From an uncultured Ruminococcus sp. (GTDB taxonomy: Bacteria > Bacillota > Clostridia > Oscillospirales > Acutalibacteraceae): 42,928 bases of DNA. The notes below the pieces were generated by a model. The model made no database searches. It was not told the origin of the DNA and saw only the letters and a list, made by a program, of their open reading frames with translations. Made by a program: the position numbers and the translations under genes. Of the stretch, positions 1 to 8,724 are shown in pieces; the first letter of the stretch is position 1; every line of letters starts with the position of its first letter. The stretch is taken from NCBI GenBank assembly GCA_902762375.1, contig CACWNY010000036.1:1-42928 (forward strand), read 5' to 3'.

Positions 1-33
1 ACAATATGGACATTTTATGATTTCGTATACCAT
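1..33 (-). CDS. Partial CDS, N-terminus of a CxxC (probably zinc-binding) protein
   Basis: Reading leftward from an ATG at 33-31 gives the first 11 codons of a gene that leaves the window: MVYEIIKCPYC. The start is well supported. A GAGGTGAGG Shine-Dalgarno sequence lies about 5 nt upstream and a good sigma-A promoter lies at 52-80. The CPYC pair suggests a zinc ribbon or redox motif. Too little is present to name the protein. It is divergent from radA, so the 34-329 region separates two transcription units. Confidence 0.6.
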   Translation of the reverse strand, partial: MVYEIIKCPYC

Positions 34-51
34 ATTCCTCACCTCATTTTT

Positions 52-80
52 ACTATATCACATTCTACTCTATTATTCAA
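52..80 (-). promoter_or_regulatory. Sigma-A promoter of the leftward CxxC gene
   Basis: On the minus strand TTGAAT (80-75) and TATAGT (57-52) are separated by 17 nt. The predicted start near 45 gives a leader of about 12 nt that contains the GAGGTGAGG ribosome binding site. Confidence 0.6.
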
Positions 81-100
81 GTCTTTTGGGACACTACCTA

Positions 101-313
101 AAAATCCCACAAGGGGCGTTGCCCCTTGACCCCACGAACTTTTTGAAAAAAGTTCGACAAAAACTTTCAGTTGTCATAGCTGAAACTTAGATAAACATTT
201 CGAACGAAGTGAGCCATAAAAGTTTTTTGTCCACTTTTTTTCAAAAAAGTGGGCGGGATTGTTAAGGGCGGCAGCCCTTAACACAGGATTTTAAAGGGCG
301 GTAGCCCTTTAAA
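101..313. repeat. Composite hairpin repeat, block 1 (arm II - core + - arm I)
   Basis: This is one of the best-preserved copies of the window's repeat family. The left arm (type II, reverse orientation) has hairpin b at 110-128 (CAAGGGGC/GCCCCTTG) and hairpin a at 135-156 (CGAACTTTT/AAAAGTTCG). The core is 167-217, begins TTGTCATAGCTGAAACT and ends CGAACGAAGTGAG. The right arm (type I) has hairpin a at 231-252 (CCACTTTTTT/AAAAAAGTGG), hairpin c at 261-282 (GTTAAGGGC/GCCCTTAAC) and a second hairpin c at 289-313. The block ends right at the radA ribosome binding site. It fills the whole region between the divergent promoter and radA, so the radA promoter must lie in it or very near it. Confidence 0.9.
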
Positions 314-329
314 AGAAAGGAGCAGGTAA

Positions 330-1703
330 GTGGCAGGGAAAGTAAAAAGTATCTATATATGTTCGCAGTGCGGTTGGCAGTCGAGCAAATGGGTGGGAAA
401 ATGTCAGGATTGTGGCAGTTGGAACACTATGGAAGAAGAAATCCAGACCGTAACCAAAACGGTTGGAAAAAGTGTGAACAGTACGACTAAAACAAGTACG
501 ATTGTTGCTATGCGGGATATCAATACCGCTAACGAAGAAAGATATGTCACTGGAATTAAAGAATTTGACAGAGTACTTGGTGGAGGAATTGTAAAAGGGT
601 CTTTGGTTCTGTTGGGCGGTGACCCTGGAATAGGTAAATCCACCATACTTTTACAGGTGTGCAATAAGCTGGGGAACGATTTGAAAATTCTCTATGTATC
701 GGGAGAAGAATCCAAACGACAGATTAAACTCAGGTCTGACCGTCTGGGAGTAGACTGTGATAATCTGTATGTGGTGACGGAAACAGACATCGAAGTTATT
801 TGTCAGATGATAAAAAACGAATTGCCTGATTTGGTCATGATAGACTCCATTCAGACAATGAACTTAACAGAACTTTCCTCATCTCCCGGAAGTGTAACAC
901 AGGTTCGGGAATGTACGAATTTTCTGATGAAAACGGCAAAATCATTGGATATTCCCGTCATGATAGTCGGTCATGTCAACAAAGATGGAGCAATAGCAGG
1001 GCCAAAAGTACTGGAACATATCGTAGATGCAGTATTACACTTTGAGGGAGATAAACAGATGTCCTACAGGATATTGCGTGCAGTGAAAAACCGTTACGGT
1101 TCAACTAACGAAATTGGTGTATTCCAGATGACGAATGATGGTCTTAGTGAAGTGGAAAATCCCTCTATGATGTTGCTTTCGGGCAGACCTAAAAATGTAT
1201 CAGGAACTTGTGTGGCGTGTGCTATGGAGGGAACACGCCCTATTTTAGCCGAAATTCAGGGACTGGTGACTACTTCAGGATTTGGCAATCCCCGAAGAAT
1301 GTCAACAGGCTTTGATTATAACCGCATGAACCTGATTTTAGCCGTTTTAGAAAAGCGTGCGGGATATTTTTTTTCTAATTGCGATACTTATATTAATGTT
1401 GTAGGTGGTCTGCGTCTTGATGAGCCAGCCGTTGATTTGGCGGTAGCGATGTCGCTTGTCAGCAGTCTGAAAGATACTGCCATTTCCGAAAATGCGATTG
1501 CTTTCGGGGAAATCGGCTTGGCTGGAGAAATTCGTGGAGTGTCGCAGTCACAAGCCAGAATTTCAGAGGCAGTGCGTCTGGGATTTCGGAAAATCGTCTT
1601 ACCCTATCAGAATGTGAAAACTATTAAAATAACTTCCTATCCCGGTGTAGATATTGTGGGCGTAAAAAATATCCGTGAGGCTTTTGAACACATGACCAAT
1701 TAA
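330..1703 (+). CDS. radA: DNA repair protein RadA (Sms)
   Basis: RadA is a RecA-like ATPase and DnaB-type branch-migration helicase that acts on recombination intermediates in the cytoplasm. The 457-aa length is normal for the family. The order is complete: an N-terminal zinc finger (Cys11, Cys14, Cys25, Cys28); a RecA-type ATPase core with Walker A GGDPGIGKST near residue 96; the RadA signature KNRYGS near residue 252; and a C-terminal Lon-like domain (about 290-457) starting at GTCVACAMEGTRP. The start is a GTG behind AAAGGAGCAGG at 316-326. Only repeat block 1 separates it from the divergent upstream gene. It is followed by repeat block 2 and looks monocistronic. Confidence 0.97.
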   Translation: MAGKVKSIYICSQCGWQSSKWVGKCQDCGSWNTMEEEIQTVTKTVGKSVNSTTKTSTIVAMRDINTANEERYVTGIKEFDRVLGGGIVKGSLVLLGGDPGIGKSTILLQVCNKLGNDLKILYVSGEESKRQIKLRSDRLGVDCDNLYVVTETDIEVICQMIKNELPDLVMIDSIQTMNLTELSSSPGSVTQVRECTNFLMKTAKSLDIPVMIVGHVNKDGAIAGPKVLEHIVDAVLHFEGDKQMSYRILRAVKNRYGSTNEIGVFQMTNDGLSEVENPSMMLLSGRPKNVSGTCVACAMEGTRPILAEIQGLVTTSGFGNPRRMSTGFDYNRMNLILAVLEKRAGYFFSNCDTYINVVGGLRLDEPAVDLAVAMSLVSSLKDTAISENAIAFGEIGLAGEIRGVSQSQARISEAVRLGFRKIVLPYQNVKTIKITSYPGVDIVGVKNIREAFEHMTN

Positions 1704-1725
1704 TTTTCTCAATAGAAAAACAACT

Positions 1726-1870
1726 TATAGCTATGAAAATTAAAAGTTTTTGTCCACTTTTTTCAAAAAGTGGGCGGGGTCAAGGGGCGGCAAGCCCCTT
1801 GTGGGATTTTAAAGGGCGAAGCCCTTTAACGGATAAAAATTCCAAACAAAATCTGCGTAAGCAGATTTTG
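1726..1870. repeat. Composite hairpin repeat, block 2 (core end - arm II)
   Basis: This holds only the TATAGCTATGA end of the core (minus orientation) plus a forward type II arm. The arm has hairpin a (CCACTTTTTTCAAAAAGTGG, from 1755), hairpin b (CAAGGGGC...GCCCCTTG) and hairpin c (TTAAAGGGCGAAGCCCTTTAA). A GC-capped palindrome, CAAAATCTGC/GCAGATTTTG at 1847-1870, closes it. Homology to block 13 (from 37473) extends upstream of the core through ATAGAAAAACAACTTATAGC, so these two copies share a longer left end. The first 20 or so bases after radA (1704-1725) hold nothing recognisable. Confidence 0.85.
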
Positions 1871-1988
1871 ACAATTCATGTTATTCCAAACGAAATGACG
1901 AATGGTCATAATTTTAACAATTTGCTGTCATTTTTCACAAACATATTTATGGAAATTTGGAATATTAACCAAAATTCCTGAAAAAGGG

Positions 1989-2017
1989 TTGCATATATTT
2001 TTTGATTTTGGTATAAT
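1989..2017 (+). promoter_or_regulatory. Promoter of the pilus locus
   Basis: TTGCAT (1989-1994) and TATAAT (2012-2017) are spaced by 17 nt, and a TGG just before the -10 makes it an extended -10 promoter. Transcription should start near 2024, giving a leader of about 45 nt that carries a GGGGGGA ribosome binding site at 2053-2060. Confidence 0.75.
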
Positions 2018-2068
2018 CACACACAGATTGAGCGTTGCAATAAAATCAGAAACGGGGGGATTTCATTT

Positions 2069-5000
2069 ATGGCAACAGCAACTAAACGAAAATTCATCTC
2101 AGGTGTGTCAGTAATTTGTGCAGTTATGCTGATTGTTGGTATTTTCCCGATGGTCACAGACAGCGGTAACAAGGCTGAAGCAACCGACACAGGTGAATAT
2201 TATTATGCACCTGTCAAATTGTACGATTATTATTACGATACGGATAATGGGAAATCGTATACTTACGACCACGATAATGCGGTAAGTGATAATCAAAGGA
2301 TTAATGGTGCAACAGGTGGTAATACATATCTTGCTGGAAACCGTTGGCGTACGCAATTACAAGTACCCTATGAAATGCTTAACAGAGAAATTTCCGACTA
2401 CTATTCGGAAAAAAGTATAGAATGGGATAAGCACGCATTGTATTTTGGTAACTTTTATGGTACAGATGAAGAAAACATTGCGAGTGAAAGACAGAAAACT
2501 TATAACGGTAATATAGAAACGACATACGATGTTGCTTACAAAAACTTTTTCCTCAATTCCAACAATGCACCCAGTGTCAATAACGGGCGTGTAGCGGTGC
2601 AGGGTCTGGTAGACAGCACACTTTCAGGAGGAACAAGTAACGGAACAGTTACTCAGAATGGTGTAGCGTTACCGCAGTTCAATGACAGTTTTGTATCCAA
2701 TTCAGAATATGCAGATGTTTACTCTATCAGTAACGGATTTCCGTTCAATATTGTCAGGGAAGACGGTTCAGGGTTGGTTACCTACTCTTATGACTCTTTG
2801 ACAGACGGTAACCGATACTATCAGGCAAGCAGTAGCGGTTCTAAAACAGGAACGATTGAAGTACAGAAAGCCGAGAATGGTCATGGCAGAAGTTCAATGA
2901 ACTTTGTCACCGTAGGAGAAATGAGTGCGAATGATGAAACAGGTTTCTACCCGTTCAACGGCAATCAATCCATAGGTTCATCCTATAACGGTCGTGAAGG
3001 AGTAGATTACGGTTTCGGTATGCGACTGGATATTCCGTTCAACCTTACCAAAGACGGTACATTGACAGGTAAAGACGGTTCTAAAAAAGACATTGTATTC
3101 AATTTCAGCGGTGACGATGATATCTGGGTATTCCTTGACGGTAAACTTGTGTTGGATATGGGTGGCGACCATGGTCGTGTAACAGGCAGTATCAACTTCA
3201 ATGTTGACAAAGATTCCGTATATATTGACAATGTTACCTCTTCTTTTACAGATAAGCGTAGAGTACAGGCAGGAAGCAAAACTTCTTATAATGCCAAACT
3301 TTCCGATAGTTTCAGTGGTGCATATACAAGGGGTCGTGAGTATGATATGTACAAGACCCATACCATGACTGTATTCTACATGGAAAGAGGTATGTTTGAA
3401 TCCAACTTGCGAGTAAACTTCAATTTCCAGCCTTTGAAAAATACTTTTACAATCGAAGAAAAAACTTTGTTTGACGGTGTAAACGCAGGCTTATTGGCTG
3501 ATACCGTAAAAGTATCAGAAGAAGATGTATTCCGTTACCATGTGCAGAACAAAGGGACACCGAGTAGCGGTGTAGTGGGAAGTGATTTTCTTTATCCGTC
3601 AACGAACACGCAGATTATCCGAAACAATACAACAAATATCGGAAATGAAGAGCGTTCAGGAATTGCAAACAAAGCAGTCCTGAATAAAGGCGACAGCAGT
3701 ACGCCTGTTGCAGACAATAAATTCTACTTAGATACAAGCCAGATGTTACCAAACGGTGGTGCAAATACTTACTGGAACGATGGAGCAAAAATCTTTGCTT
3801 ATGTTTACAACGACAATAACCAAAGTGAGTTTATTGAAATGACCAAAGTATCAGGAAGTGACCATCTTTTCAGTATTGATTTAACTGGTAAATCACAATA
3901 TACAAATGTTATTTTCCTGCGTTGCGATACTTCAGCAGATGCAAGTATGGGCAGTAATCTTTGGAACAGAGTACAGAACGGAAACAGAACTCCTGCGGAC
4001 GGAAAGACAGGTTGGAGTTTGACAGGAGATAACAATACAGTCAAGATTACAGGTTGGAGTGACAGTGCAGTATGGGGTGAGAACCATTCTGTTGCAGGAA
4101 GTGGTACAAATTCCAACTTTGAACCCTCCAATCCTGATTATTTCAACAATGTAGCGAATGTTACTTATAAACTTACTGACCCTTACGCTACCAAAACAGA
4201 TGGTAGTTCACTTAGCGACACAGAAACACCTTTTACCGAGAATACAGACAGTAACGGTAATATAGATTTGATGTATGGACAGTCGGCATTCTTTGACGGA
4301 CAGTTCAGAGAAAACGGCAGAATGAAAGTCATACAGGAAGATACATTATCCAGACCGAATTACGGCAGTGAAGTAACATTCAGTGTGGGCGACCGTGCGA
4401 CAGCAGAATATTACGATACAACGGTAAGAGTTGTTGACGCAAAAAATCAGGAAGTTTTATCTAAAGATATCTATAATTTCAACGAGTTTAACCGTACAGG
4501 TGAATATGACTATAAAAATAATGATGATACTGTACCGGTTGCCATGACAGAAACTTATGTCAACACTGTCAAGACAGGAAGTCTGAAGATTACCAAATCC
4601 TTAGACCCTGATGAAAGTAGCAGTCATTCTTTCCAATTCAGACTGGAACTCACTGAAATTTTCGGTAAAGAAGATGTTGATGCAAGCAACTATGCGAATA
4701 TTGATACAAACAGAGGTAAAATTCTGAATAGTTCAGGTGAATTTACGCTTAATTCAGGTGAAAGCATAGAAATAAAAGGAATACCTGTCAATACCAAGTA
4801 CAAAATTACGGAATCATCTGATGATACATTCAGTATGAGTAGCAAAAGTACAGTGATGGAGGGAACGATTGTTGCCAACAGAGAGCAAAGTACTACTGTA
4901 CTGAACGATGAAGAGGCAGTCAATACCCGTAATGTAGGAACACTCACCTTAGCGAAAGAAGTACAAGCTGAAGACCCAAGTGAAGTTCTGAGTGATGAAG

Positions 5001-5845
5001 ACCTGAACAGGGCTTATGAGTTTGAAGTTACTTTGCAAATGCCGAGCGGTGTAATTTTCAGCAATTATGCAAACAAGATAGGTGGAAGTTGGAGCGGTAG
5101 TGGTAGTGTATGGAAATCTGTATTTTCTGTCAAGCAAGGTGAAAATATTGAACTAAAAAACATTCCCTATGAAACCATCTACACCGTTACAGAAAAATTC
5201 AGTGATACAGGTTGGACGAAATCAGGAGAAGTTTCCAATATAACACTGAACAGGAGCAATTCTGACCCGACAGTTACCATTACCAACACCAAAAAGCCCG
5301 AAGAAAAGACCGAATATACGGTATATAAATCGTGGTTGAAAGATATTAATGGTAATGTTTCGCCATATACACCGAATGATGGCGAGAATATCACCATTTC
5401 TTTGACAGACGGTACATCAGAAGTAGGACAGTATACCATAACATTTGAAGCCAGTGGAGGTCTTTCGGTAAGTCCGTCAGACAATGTTACAGCAGGGTAT
5501 GAGCGTGACAACTGGAAAATCACCTTTACCGAATTACCGAAAAATGATGCAAGTGGCAGACAAATTGAGTATTCTGTCAAAGAAATCATGGTCAACGGCG
5601 AAAGGGACAATGACCCGACAGACAGCGAGGACAAGATAGGCAGATTTGTAGTTACTTATAATCAGTCTGGAAACATTACAACTATCACGAATACTTATAC
5701 CAATGTACCGTTGGTAATGCCCCAATCGGGTGGAACAGGTCGTGAGGACGATGGTTTTGATTATGTTTTATTAGGAACAGGTGCTGTTATGTTTAGTGCA
5801 TTAGCATTCTTCCTTATCATAAAGAGAAGACGCACACAGTATTAA
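2069..5845 (+). CDS. Fibro-slime domain pilus adhesin (putative tip protein), sortase-anchored
   Basis: A 1258-aa cell-wall surface protein. Residues 1-40 form a signal peptide (KRKF, a hydrophobic stretch, then a likely cleavage at AEA). Residues about 310-385 match the fibro-slime/PA14-like domain, with signature GDDDIWVFLDGKLVLDMGG. Residues about 565-640 (YWNDGAKIFAYVYNDNN onward) resemble a small starch-binding-like beta module; this is a weak call. From about 835 there are Cna-B/DUF7601-like beta domains (GSLKITKSLDPDE, GTLTLAKEVQAEDP, EYTVYKSWLKD). The C-terminus has the sorting motif MPQSGGTG (about 1217), a transmembrane helix and RRRTQY. It is first in the pilus operon, upstream of the backbone pilin and two class C sortases, which fits a tip adhesin. 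The ligand cannot be read from sequence. Confidence 0.85.
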   Translation: MATATKRKFISGVSVICAVMLIVGIFPMVTDSGNKAEATDTGEYYYAPVKLYDYYYDTDNGKSYTYDHDNAVSDNQRINGATGGNTYLAGNRWRTQLQVPYEMLNREISDYYSEKSIEWDKHALYFGNFYGTDEENIASERQKTYNGNIETTYDVAYKNFFLNSNNAPSVNNGRVAVQGLVDSTLSGGTSNGTVTQNGVALPQFNDSFVSNSEYADVYSISNGFPFNIVREDGSGLVTYSYDSLTDGNRYYQASSSGSKTGTIEVQKAENGHGRSSMNFVTVGEMSANDETGFYPFNGNQSIGSSYNGREGVDYGFGMRLDIPFNLTKDGTLTGKDGSKKDIVFNFSGDDDIWVFLDGKLVLDMGGDHGRVTGSINFNVDKDSVYIDNVTSSFTDKRRVQAGSKTSYNAKLSDSFSGAYTRGREYDMYKTHTMTVFYMERGMFESNLRVNFNFQPLKNTFTIEEKTLFDGVNAGLLADTVKVSEEDVFRYHVQNKGTPSSGVVGSDFLYPSTNTQIIRNNTTNIGNEERSGIANKAVLNKGDSSTPVADNKFYLDTSQMLPNGGANTYWNDGAKIFAYVYNDNNQSEFIEMTKVSGSDHLFSIDLTGKSQYTNVIFLRCDTSADASMGSNLWNRVQNGNRTPADGKTGWSLTGDNNTVKITGWSDSAVWGENHSVAGSGTNSNFEPSNPDYFNNVANVTYKLTDPYATKTDGSSLSDTETPFTENTDSNGNIDLMYGQSAFFDGQFRENGRMKVIQEDTLSRPNYGSEVTFSVGDRATAEYYDTTVRVVDAKNQEVLSKDIYNFNEFNRTGEYDYKNNDDTVPVAMTETYVNTVKTGSLKITKSLDPDESSSHSFQFRLELTEIFGKEDVDASNYANIDTNRGKILNSSGEFTLNSGESIEIKGIPVNTKYKITESSDDTFSMSSKSTVMEGTIVANREQSTTVLNDEEAVNTRNVGTLTLAKEVQAEDPSEVLSDEDLNRAYEFEVTLQMPSGVIFSNYANKIGGSWSGSGSVWKSVFSVKQGENIELKNIPYETIYTVTEKFSDTGWTKSGEVSNITLNRSNSDPTVTITNTKKPEEKTEYTVYKSWLKDINGNVSPYTPNDGENITISLTDGTSEVGQYTITFEASGGLSVSPSDNVTAGYERDNWKITFTELPKNDASGRQIEYSVKEIMVNGERDNDPTDSEDKIGRFVVTYNQSGNITTITNTYTNVPLVMPQSGGTGREDDGFDYVLLGTGAVMFSALAFFLIIKRRRTQY

Positions 5846-5890
5846 GTTAAATAATGTGATGTGATTATTGAACGGTAAGGGGGTAATAAG

Positions 5891-5968
5891 CAGACGAAAT
5901 CTGTTCACGATGGTCAAGTACGGTCTGGTTTTACGGACGAACAGCTTGCGGAGAAACCAGACCCGTAC
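5891..5968 (+). promoter_or_regulatory. Structured leader or attenuator upstream of the backbone pilin
   Basis: The 203-nt gap between adhesin and pilin has a small stem CAGA/TCTG (5891-5903). It also has a strong stem: GTACGGTCTGGTTT (5918-5931) pairs with AAACCAGA-C-CCGTAC (5954-5968), 14 bp with one bulged C and a 22-nt loop. No U-run follows, so it is not a classical terminator. An RNA processing or stability element, an attenuator, or an uncharacterised leader are all possible. The region 5969-6030 is AT-rich and may hold a second promoter, but I see no clear -35/-10 pair. Confidence 0.5.
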
Positions 5969-6049
5969 ATATCAACAAATATCCGCAAGACAAAACAGTT
6001 TTCTATTATTTTATATTTAAAGTACAGTACAAAATGGAGGTCAAAAGTA

Positions 6050-7495
6050 ATGAAAAAATCATTCAGAAAAGTTGGTGTTGCCGTATTGGCAGCAACAATG
6101 ATTATGTCAATGGCTAGTGCAGTTCCCACATTTGCAGAGGGTACAGATGTCAATGTAACCATTACTGAAGCTAATGGTGTAACGACAGGTACTTGCAAAA
6201 TGTATCTTGTAGCAGAGGTTGACGATTTAGGTAACTGGAAATGGAATGTTTCGGGAATTACAGACAAATTTGATGAAGTTGCTACCTACAGTGCAGACCA
6301 GACAAAAACGCTTGCCAACAAACTTGCCAGAGCAGTGAGTGAAAGCAACCCTGTAGCTACAGCAGGTGTAGGAGAAGAAATGACAGTTCGTGGTGCAGTA
6401 GCAAACGGTTACTATCTTATTGTAACCAGCACAACTGACGCAGGTGTTGTTGTTGAACCCGTTTTGAAGAATCTCAAGGCAGGCGAAACTTTATCTCAGG
6501 GAATAAAAGGCAGTGAAATTCCTTTTGATAAAAAGATTACAGCTGTAGATGGTGACACAAGCAGAGTTTCTGCATCAGGCGATACCGCAACCGCAGCAAA
6601 CATTTCTGGAGGTCAGGAAGTAGTCAGCTATCAGATTATGGCACAGGTTCCTACATATGACAGCAATGTAACAGGTGATATGATTAAAGATTTTGTTATC
6701 ACAGATACACCGTCAGCAGGTCTTAATATTGACACAAATACAATTAAAGTATATGTTTCTGCAGATGATAAATTGGATTCAGACCCTGAACTCAGTGCAA
6801 CAGTGGCTACTGTCGGCAGAGGTTTTAGCGTAACAGTAGACGGTGACACAATCAAACCCGCAACAGGTACTGCTAGTATAGAAGGCAGTTATGTATTTGT
6901 TACTTTTGACGGAACACTCAATGCAAGTGCAAAACTTGGTAAAGCAGGCAACCCGAATGATGCTGAACTGGAATATGGTAATGACTATTCTACAGGTAAA
7001 GGTGACGGTCATAAAGATGACAGAGTTACTGTATTTGTTGTCAAAGCTGTATTAAACAAACTTGCAGGAGATACCAACGCTCCATTGAAAGATGCAGAAT
7101 TTGCTCTTTACAGAGGCAGAAGTGCAAGCGGTAAGAAAATTGGTGATTTCAAAACAGGCGAAGACGGAAAGATTAATTTTGTAGGTCTTGCAGAAGGTGA
7201 CTATTACCTTGTAGAAACAAAAGCTCCCGCAGGTTATAAAGCCGTCGGTGATATCGGAGTTCATATCAATGCAACAAAAGTCAGTGCAGAATATAACGGT
7301 GAATTTAGTGCAAACAACACATTCAGATTTACAGGTGGCGAACTGGTTGCTGACATTACAGACCCTGTAGTAGGCGGACTTCCTGGAACAGGTGGCATGG
7401 GTACAATGTTGTTCACAGTTGGTGGTGCAGCAGTAGTATTGATGGCAGGTGTACTGTTCGTATTCTACATGAAGAAAAAGAAAACAGAAGAATAA
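6050..7495 (+). CDS. Backbone (major) pilin, LPGTG-anchored, Cna-B type
   Basis: A 481-aa isopeptide-type fimbrial subunit polymerised by class C sortase outside the cell. It has a signal peptide (KKSFRKVGVAVLAATMIMS, cleavage near FAEG). An N-terminal pilin domain spans about 27-155. A lysine in EPVLKN (about 142) sits where a pilin-motif lysine would be expected; this is inference. The middle domain starts at FDKKITAVDGD. A Cna-B domain spans about 328-430, with the E-box glutamate in YYLVETKAPAGYK. It ends LPGTGG (about 444), a hydrophobic helix and a lysine-rich tail. The ribosome binding site is TGGAGG at 6034-6039. It lies between the adhesin and the sortases, and the hairpins on either side could set its high expression relative to them. 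Confidence 0.93.
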   Translation: MKKSFRKVGVAVLAATMIMSMASAVPTFAEGTDVNVTITEANGVTTGTCKMYLVAEVDDLGNWKWNVSGITDKFDEVATYSADQTKTLANKLARAVSESNPVATAGVGEEMTVRGAVANGYYLIVTSTTDAGVVVEPVLKNLKAGETLSQGIKGSEIPFDKKITAVDGDTSRVSASGDTATAANISGGQEVVSYQIMAQVPTYDSNVTGDMIKDFVITDTPSAGLNIDTNTIKVYVSADDKLDSDPELSATVATVGRGFSVTVDGDTIKPATGTASIEGSYVFVTFDGTLNASAKLGKAGNPNDAELEYGNDYSTGKGDGHKDDRVTVFVVKAVLNKLAGDTNAPLKDAEFALYRGRSASGKKIGDFKTGEDGKINFVGLAEGDYYLVETKAPAGYKAVGDIGVHINATKVSAEYNGEFSANNTFRFTGGELVADITDPVVGGLPGTGGMGTMLFTVGGAAVVLMAGVLFVFYMKKKKTEE

Positions 7496-7539
7496 TTTTT
7501 TGGTTAATCTTATCTGACGATAAAATAACATAAGGATAT

Positions 7540-7612
7540 CTGTTTCTGTACGATGTGCAGAAACAGGTTTTCCAAAACACTTGTGTGACCGACAAGTGTT
7601 TTGGAAAACCTG
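7540..7612 (+). promoter_or_regulatory. Two overlapping perfect hairpins between pilin and sortase
   Basis: Stem 1 pairs CTGTTTCTG (7540-7548) with CAGAAACAG (7558-7566). Stem 2 is a perfect 21-bp inverted repeat, 7564-7584 against 7592-7612, with a 7-nt loop. The two share three bases (7564-7566), so full stems compete at that point. Stem 2 ends directly at the GAAAGGAGA ribosome binding site of the sortase. No U-tract follows. It is most likely an mRNA processing or 3'-stabilising element for the pilin message. Confidence 0.75.
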
Positions 7613-7629
7613 AAAGGAGAATCTTTCGA

Positions 7630-8493
7630 TTGAAAGAATTTTTCCGATTTTTTAAGAAATTTATCAAAGAAAAACCGTTTGTTGCCATGTCGATGATAGG
7701 TATTCTGTATTTTATAGGCATATGTTCCATAGCCTATCCTATGGTAAGTAATGTATTTTCGTTAAAAAATTCACAGAATGTCATCACAGATTATGTACAG
7801 GATATGGAGAGTATGTCATCAACGGAGATAGCCGAAAAGATTGAAAAGGCAGAAATTTTCAACGAGGCGATTTTCAAAGAGGCAGAAATTAAAGAAGAGT
7901 ATGCTCATGTTCTGGACGGAAAAGACGGTCTGATATGTTATGTAGATATTCCGAAAGTCAGCATTTATCTTCCCGTATATTACGGTACAAGTGATGAAGT
8001 GTTGGATAAAGGTTGCGGATATCTGGAGAACACTTCTTTACCTGTAGGCGGAATAAACACGCATAGTGTTATATCAGGACATACAGGTTTACCCAGTGCG
8101 GATATGTTTACCCGTCTTGACGAACTGAAAAAGGGAGATATTTTTTCCATACATATTCTGGATAAAGTACTCACCTATCAAGTGGAAAATATCAACACAG
8201 TTACGCCCAATGCCGTAGAGGAATTGTATGTCAAAGAGGGAAAAGACTATGTTACCCTGTTGACCTGTACACCATACGGAATTAACGATAAACGCCTGCT
8301 GGTTCGTGGAGAGAGAATATTTCCCGAACAAGAAGAAGTCATCACTGAAGAAACTAAAGATAATTCACAACCACTTGAAAATTTATCCGCAGAAATTCAT
8401 CATGATACGGTTATCATTTTGATATTCTTATCCATAGCGGTAATTGTTTTTCTGATAGCGTGTATTATGTTGTTTTTTCGTTTAAAGCGTTAA
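7630..8493 (+). CDS. Class C (pilus-type) sortase, first copy
   Basis: A membrane-bound transpeptidase that cleaves sorting signals and joins pilins. I start it at the TTG at 7630, 9 nt after GAAAGGAGA. An upstream in-frame GTG (7555) would place a 21-bp hairpin inside the coding region. The protein is 287 aa with an N-terminal membrane segment, the catalytic His in SVISGHTGLPSADMF, Cys in TLLTCTPYGIN and Arg in RLLVRGER, and a C-terminal membrane helix typical of class C. I see no DP[FW] lid dipeptide before the catalytic domain; VLDGKDGLI occupies that place. Its TAA stop (8491-8493) is also part of the first hairpin of repeat block 3. Confidence 0.93.
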   Translation: MKEFFRFFKKFIKEKPFVAMSMIGILYFIGICSIAYPMVSNVFSLKNSQNVITDYVQDMESMSSTEIAEKIEKAEIFNEAIFKEAEIKEEYAHVLDGKDGLICYVDIPKVSIYLPVYYGTSDEVLDKGCGYLENTSLPVGGINTHSVISGHTGLPSADMFTRLDELKKGDIFSIHILDKVLTYQVENINTVTPNAVEELYVKEGKDYVTLLTCTPYGINDKRLLVRGERIFPEQEEVITEETKDNSQPLENLSAEIHHDTVIILIFLSIAVIVFLIACIMLFFRLKR

Positions 8494-8703
8494 AGGGCTT
8501 TGCCCTTTAAAATCCCACAAGGGGCGTTGCCCCTTGACCCCACAAACTTTTTGAAAAAAGTTTGACCAAAAACTTTTAATTGTCATAGCCAGACCGTAGC
8601 AAACATTCATAAAAGTTTTTTGTCCGCTTTTTTTCAAAAAAGTGGGCAGGATTTTTAAGGGTGGCAGCCCTTAAATCAGGGGTTCGGGGGCGAAGTCCCC
8701 GAC
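8490..8703. repeat. Composite hairpin repeat, block 3 (arm II - short core - arm III), inside the pilus operon
   Basis: It begins with TTAAAGGGCTTTGCCCTTTAA (8490-8510), which includes the stop codon of the first sortase. The left type II arm follows with hairpins b and a, then a shortened core (TTGTCATAGCC...AACATT, 8580-8608). The right arm has hairpin a, GGGTGGCAGCCC and a type III end, TCGGGGGCGAAGTCCCCGA. The block is the entire gap between the two sortase genes. Its type III end runs into the ribosome binding site of the second sortase. Confidence 0.88.
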
Positions 8704-8724
8704 AAAACAAGGAGTTTTGCGGTA

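Noticed and set aside
1733..1981. 82-codon ORF after radA
   Set aside because: It is made almost wholly of repeat block 2 read in one frame. Similar peptides would come from every arm, there is no ribosome binding site, and no family is recognisable.
5880..6040. c-di-GMP or other known riboswitch before the pilin
   Set aside because: The strong stem is real, but the conserved bases of riboswitch classes I know are not present, so I list it only as an unassigned structure.
7555..7629. Longer N-terminus for the first sortase from a GTG at 7555
   Set aside because: The extension is encoded by the 21-bp inverted repeat and lacks a ribosome binding site, while TTG 7630 has one and gives a normal sortase start.
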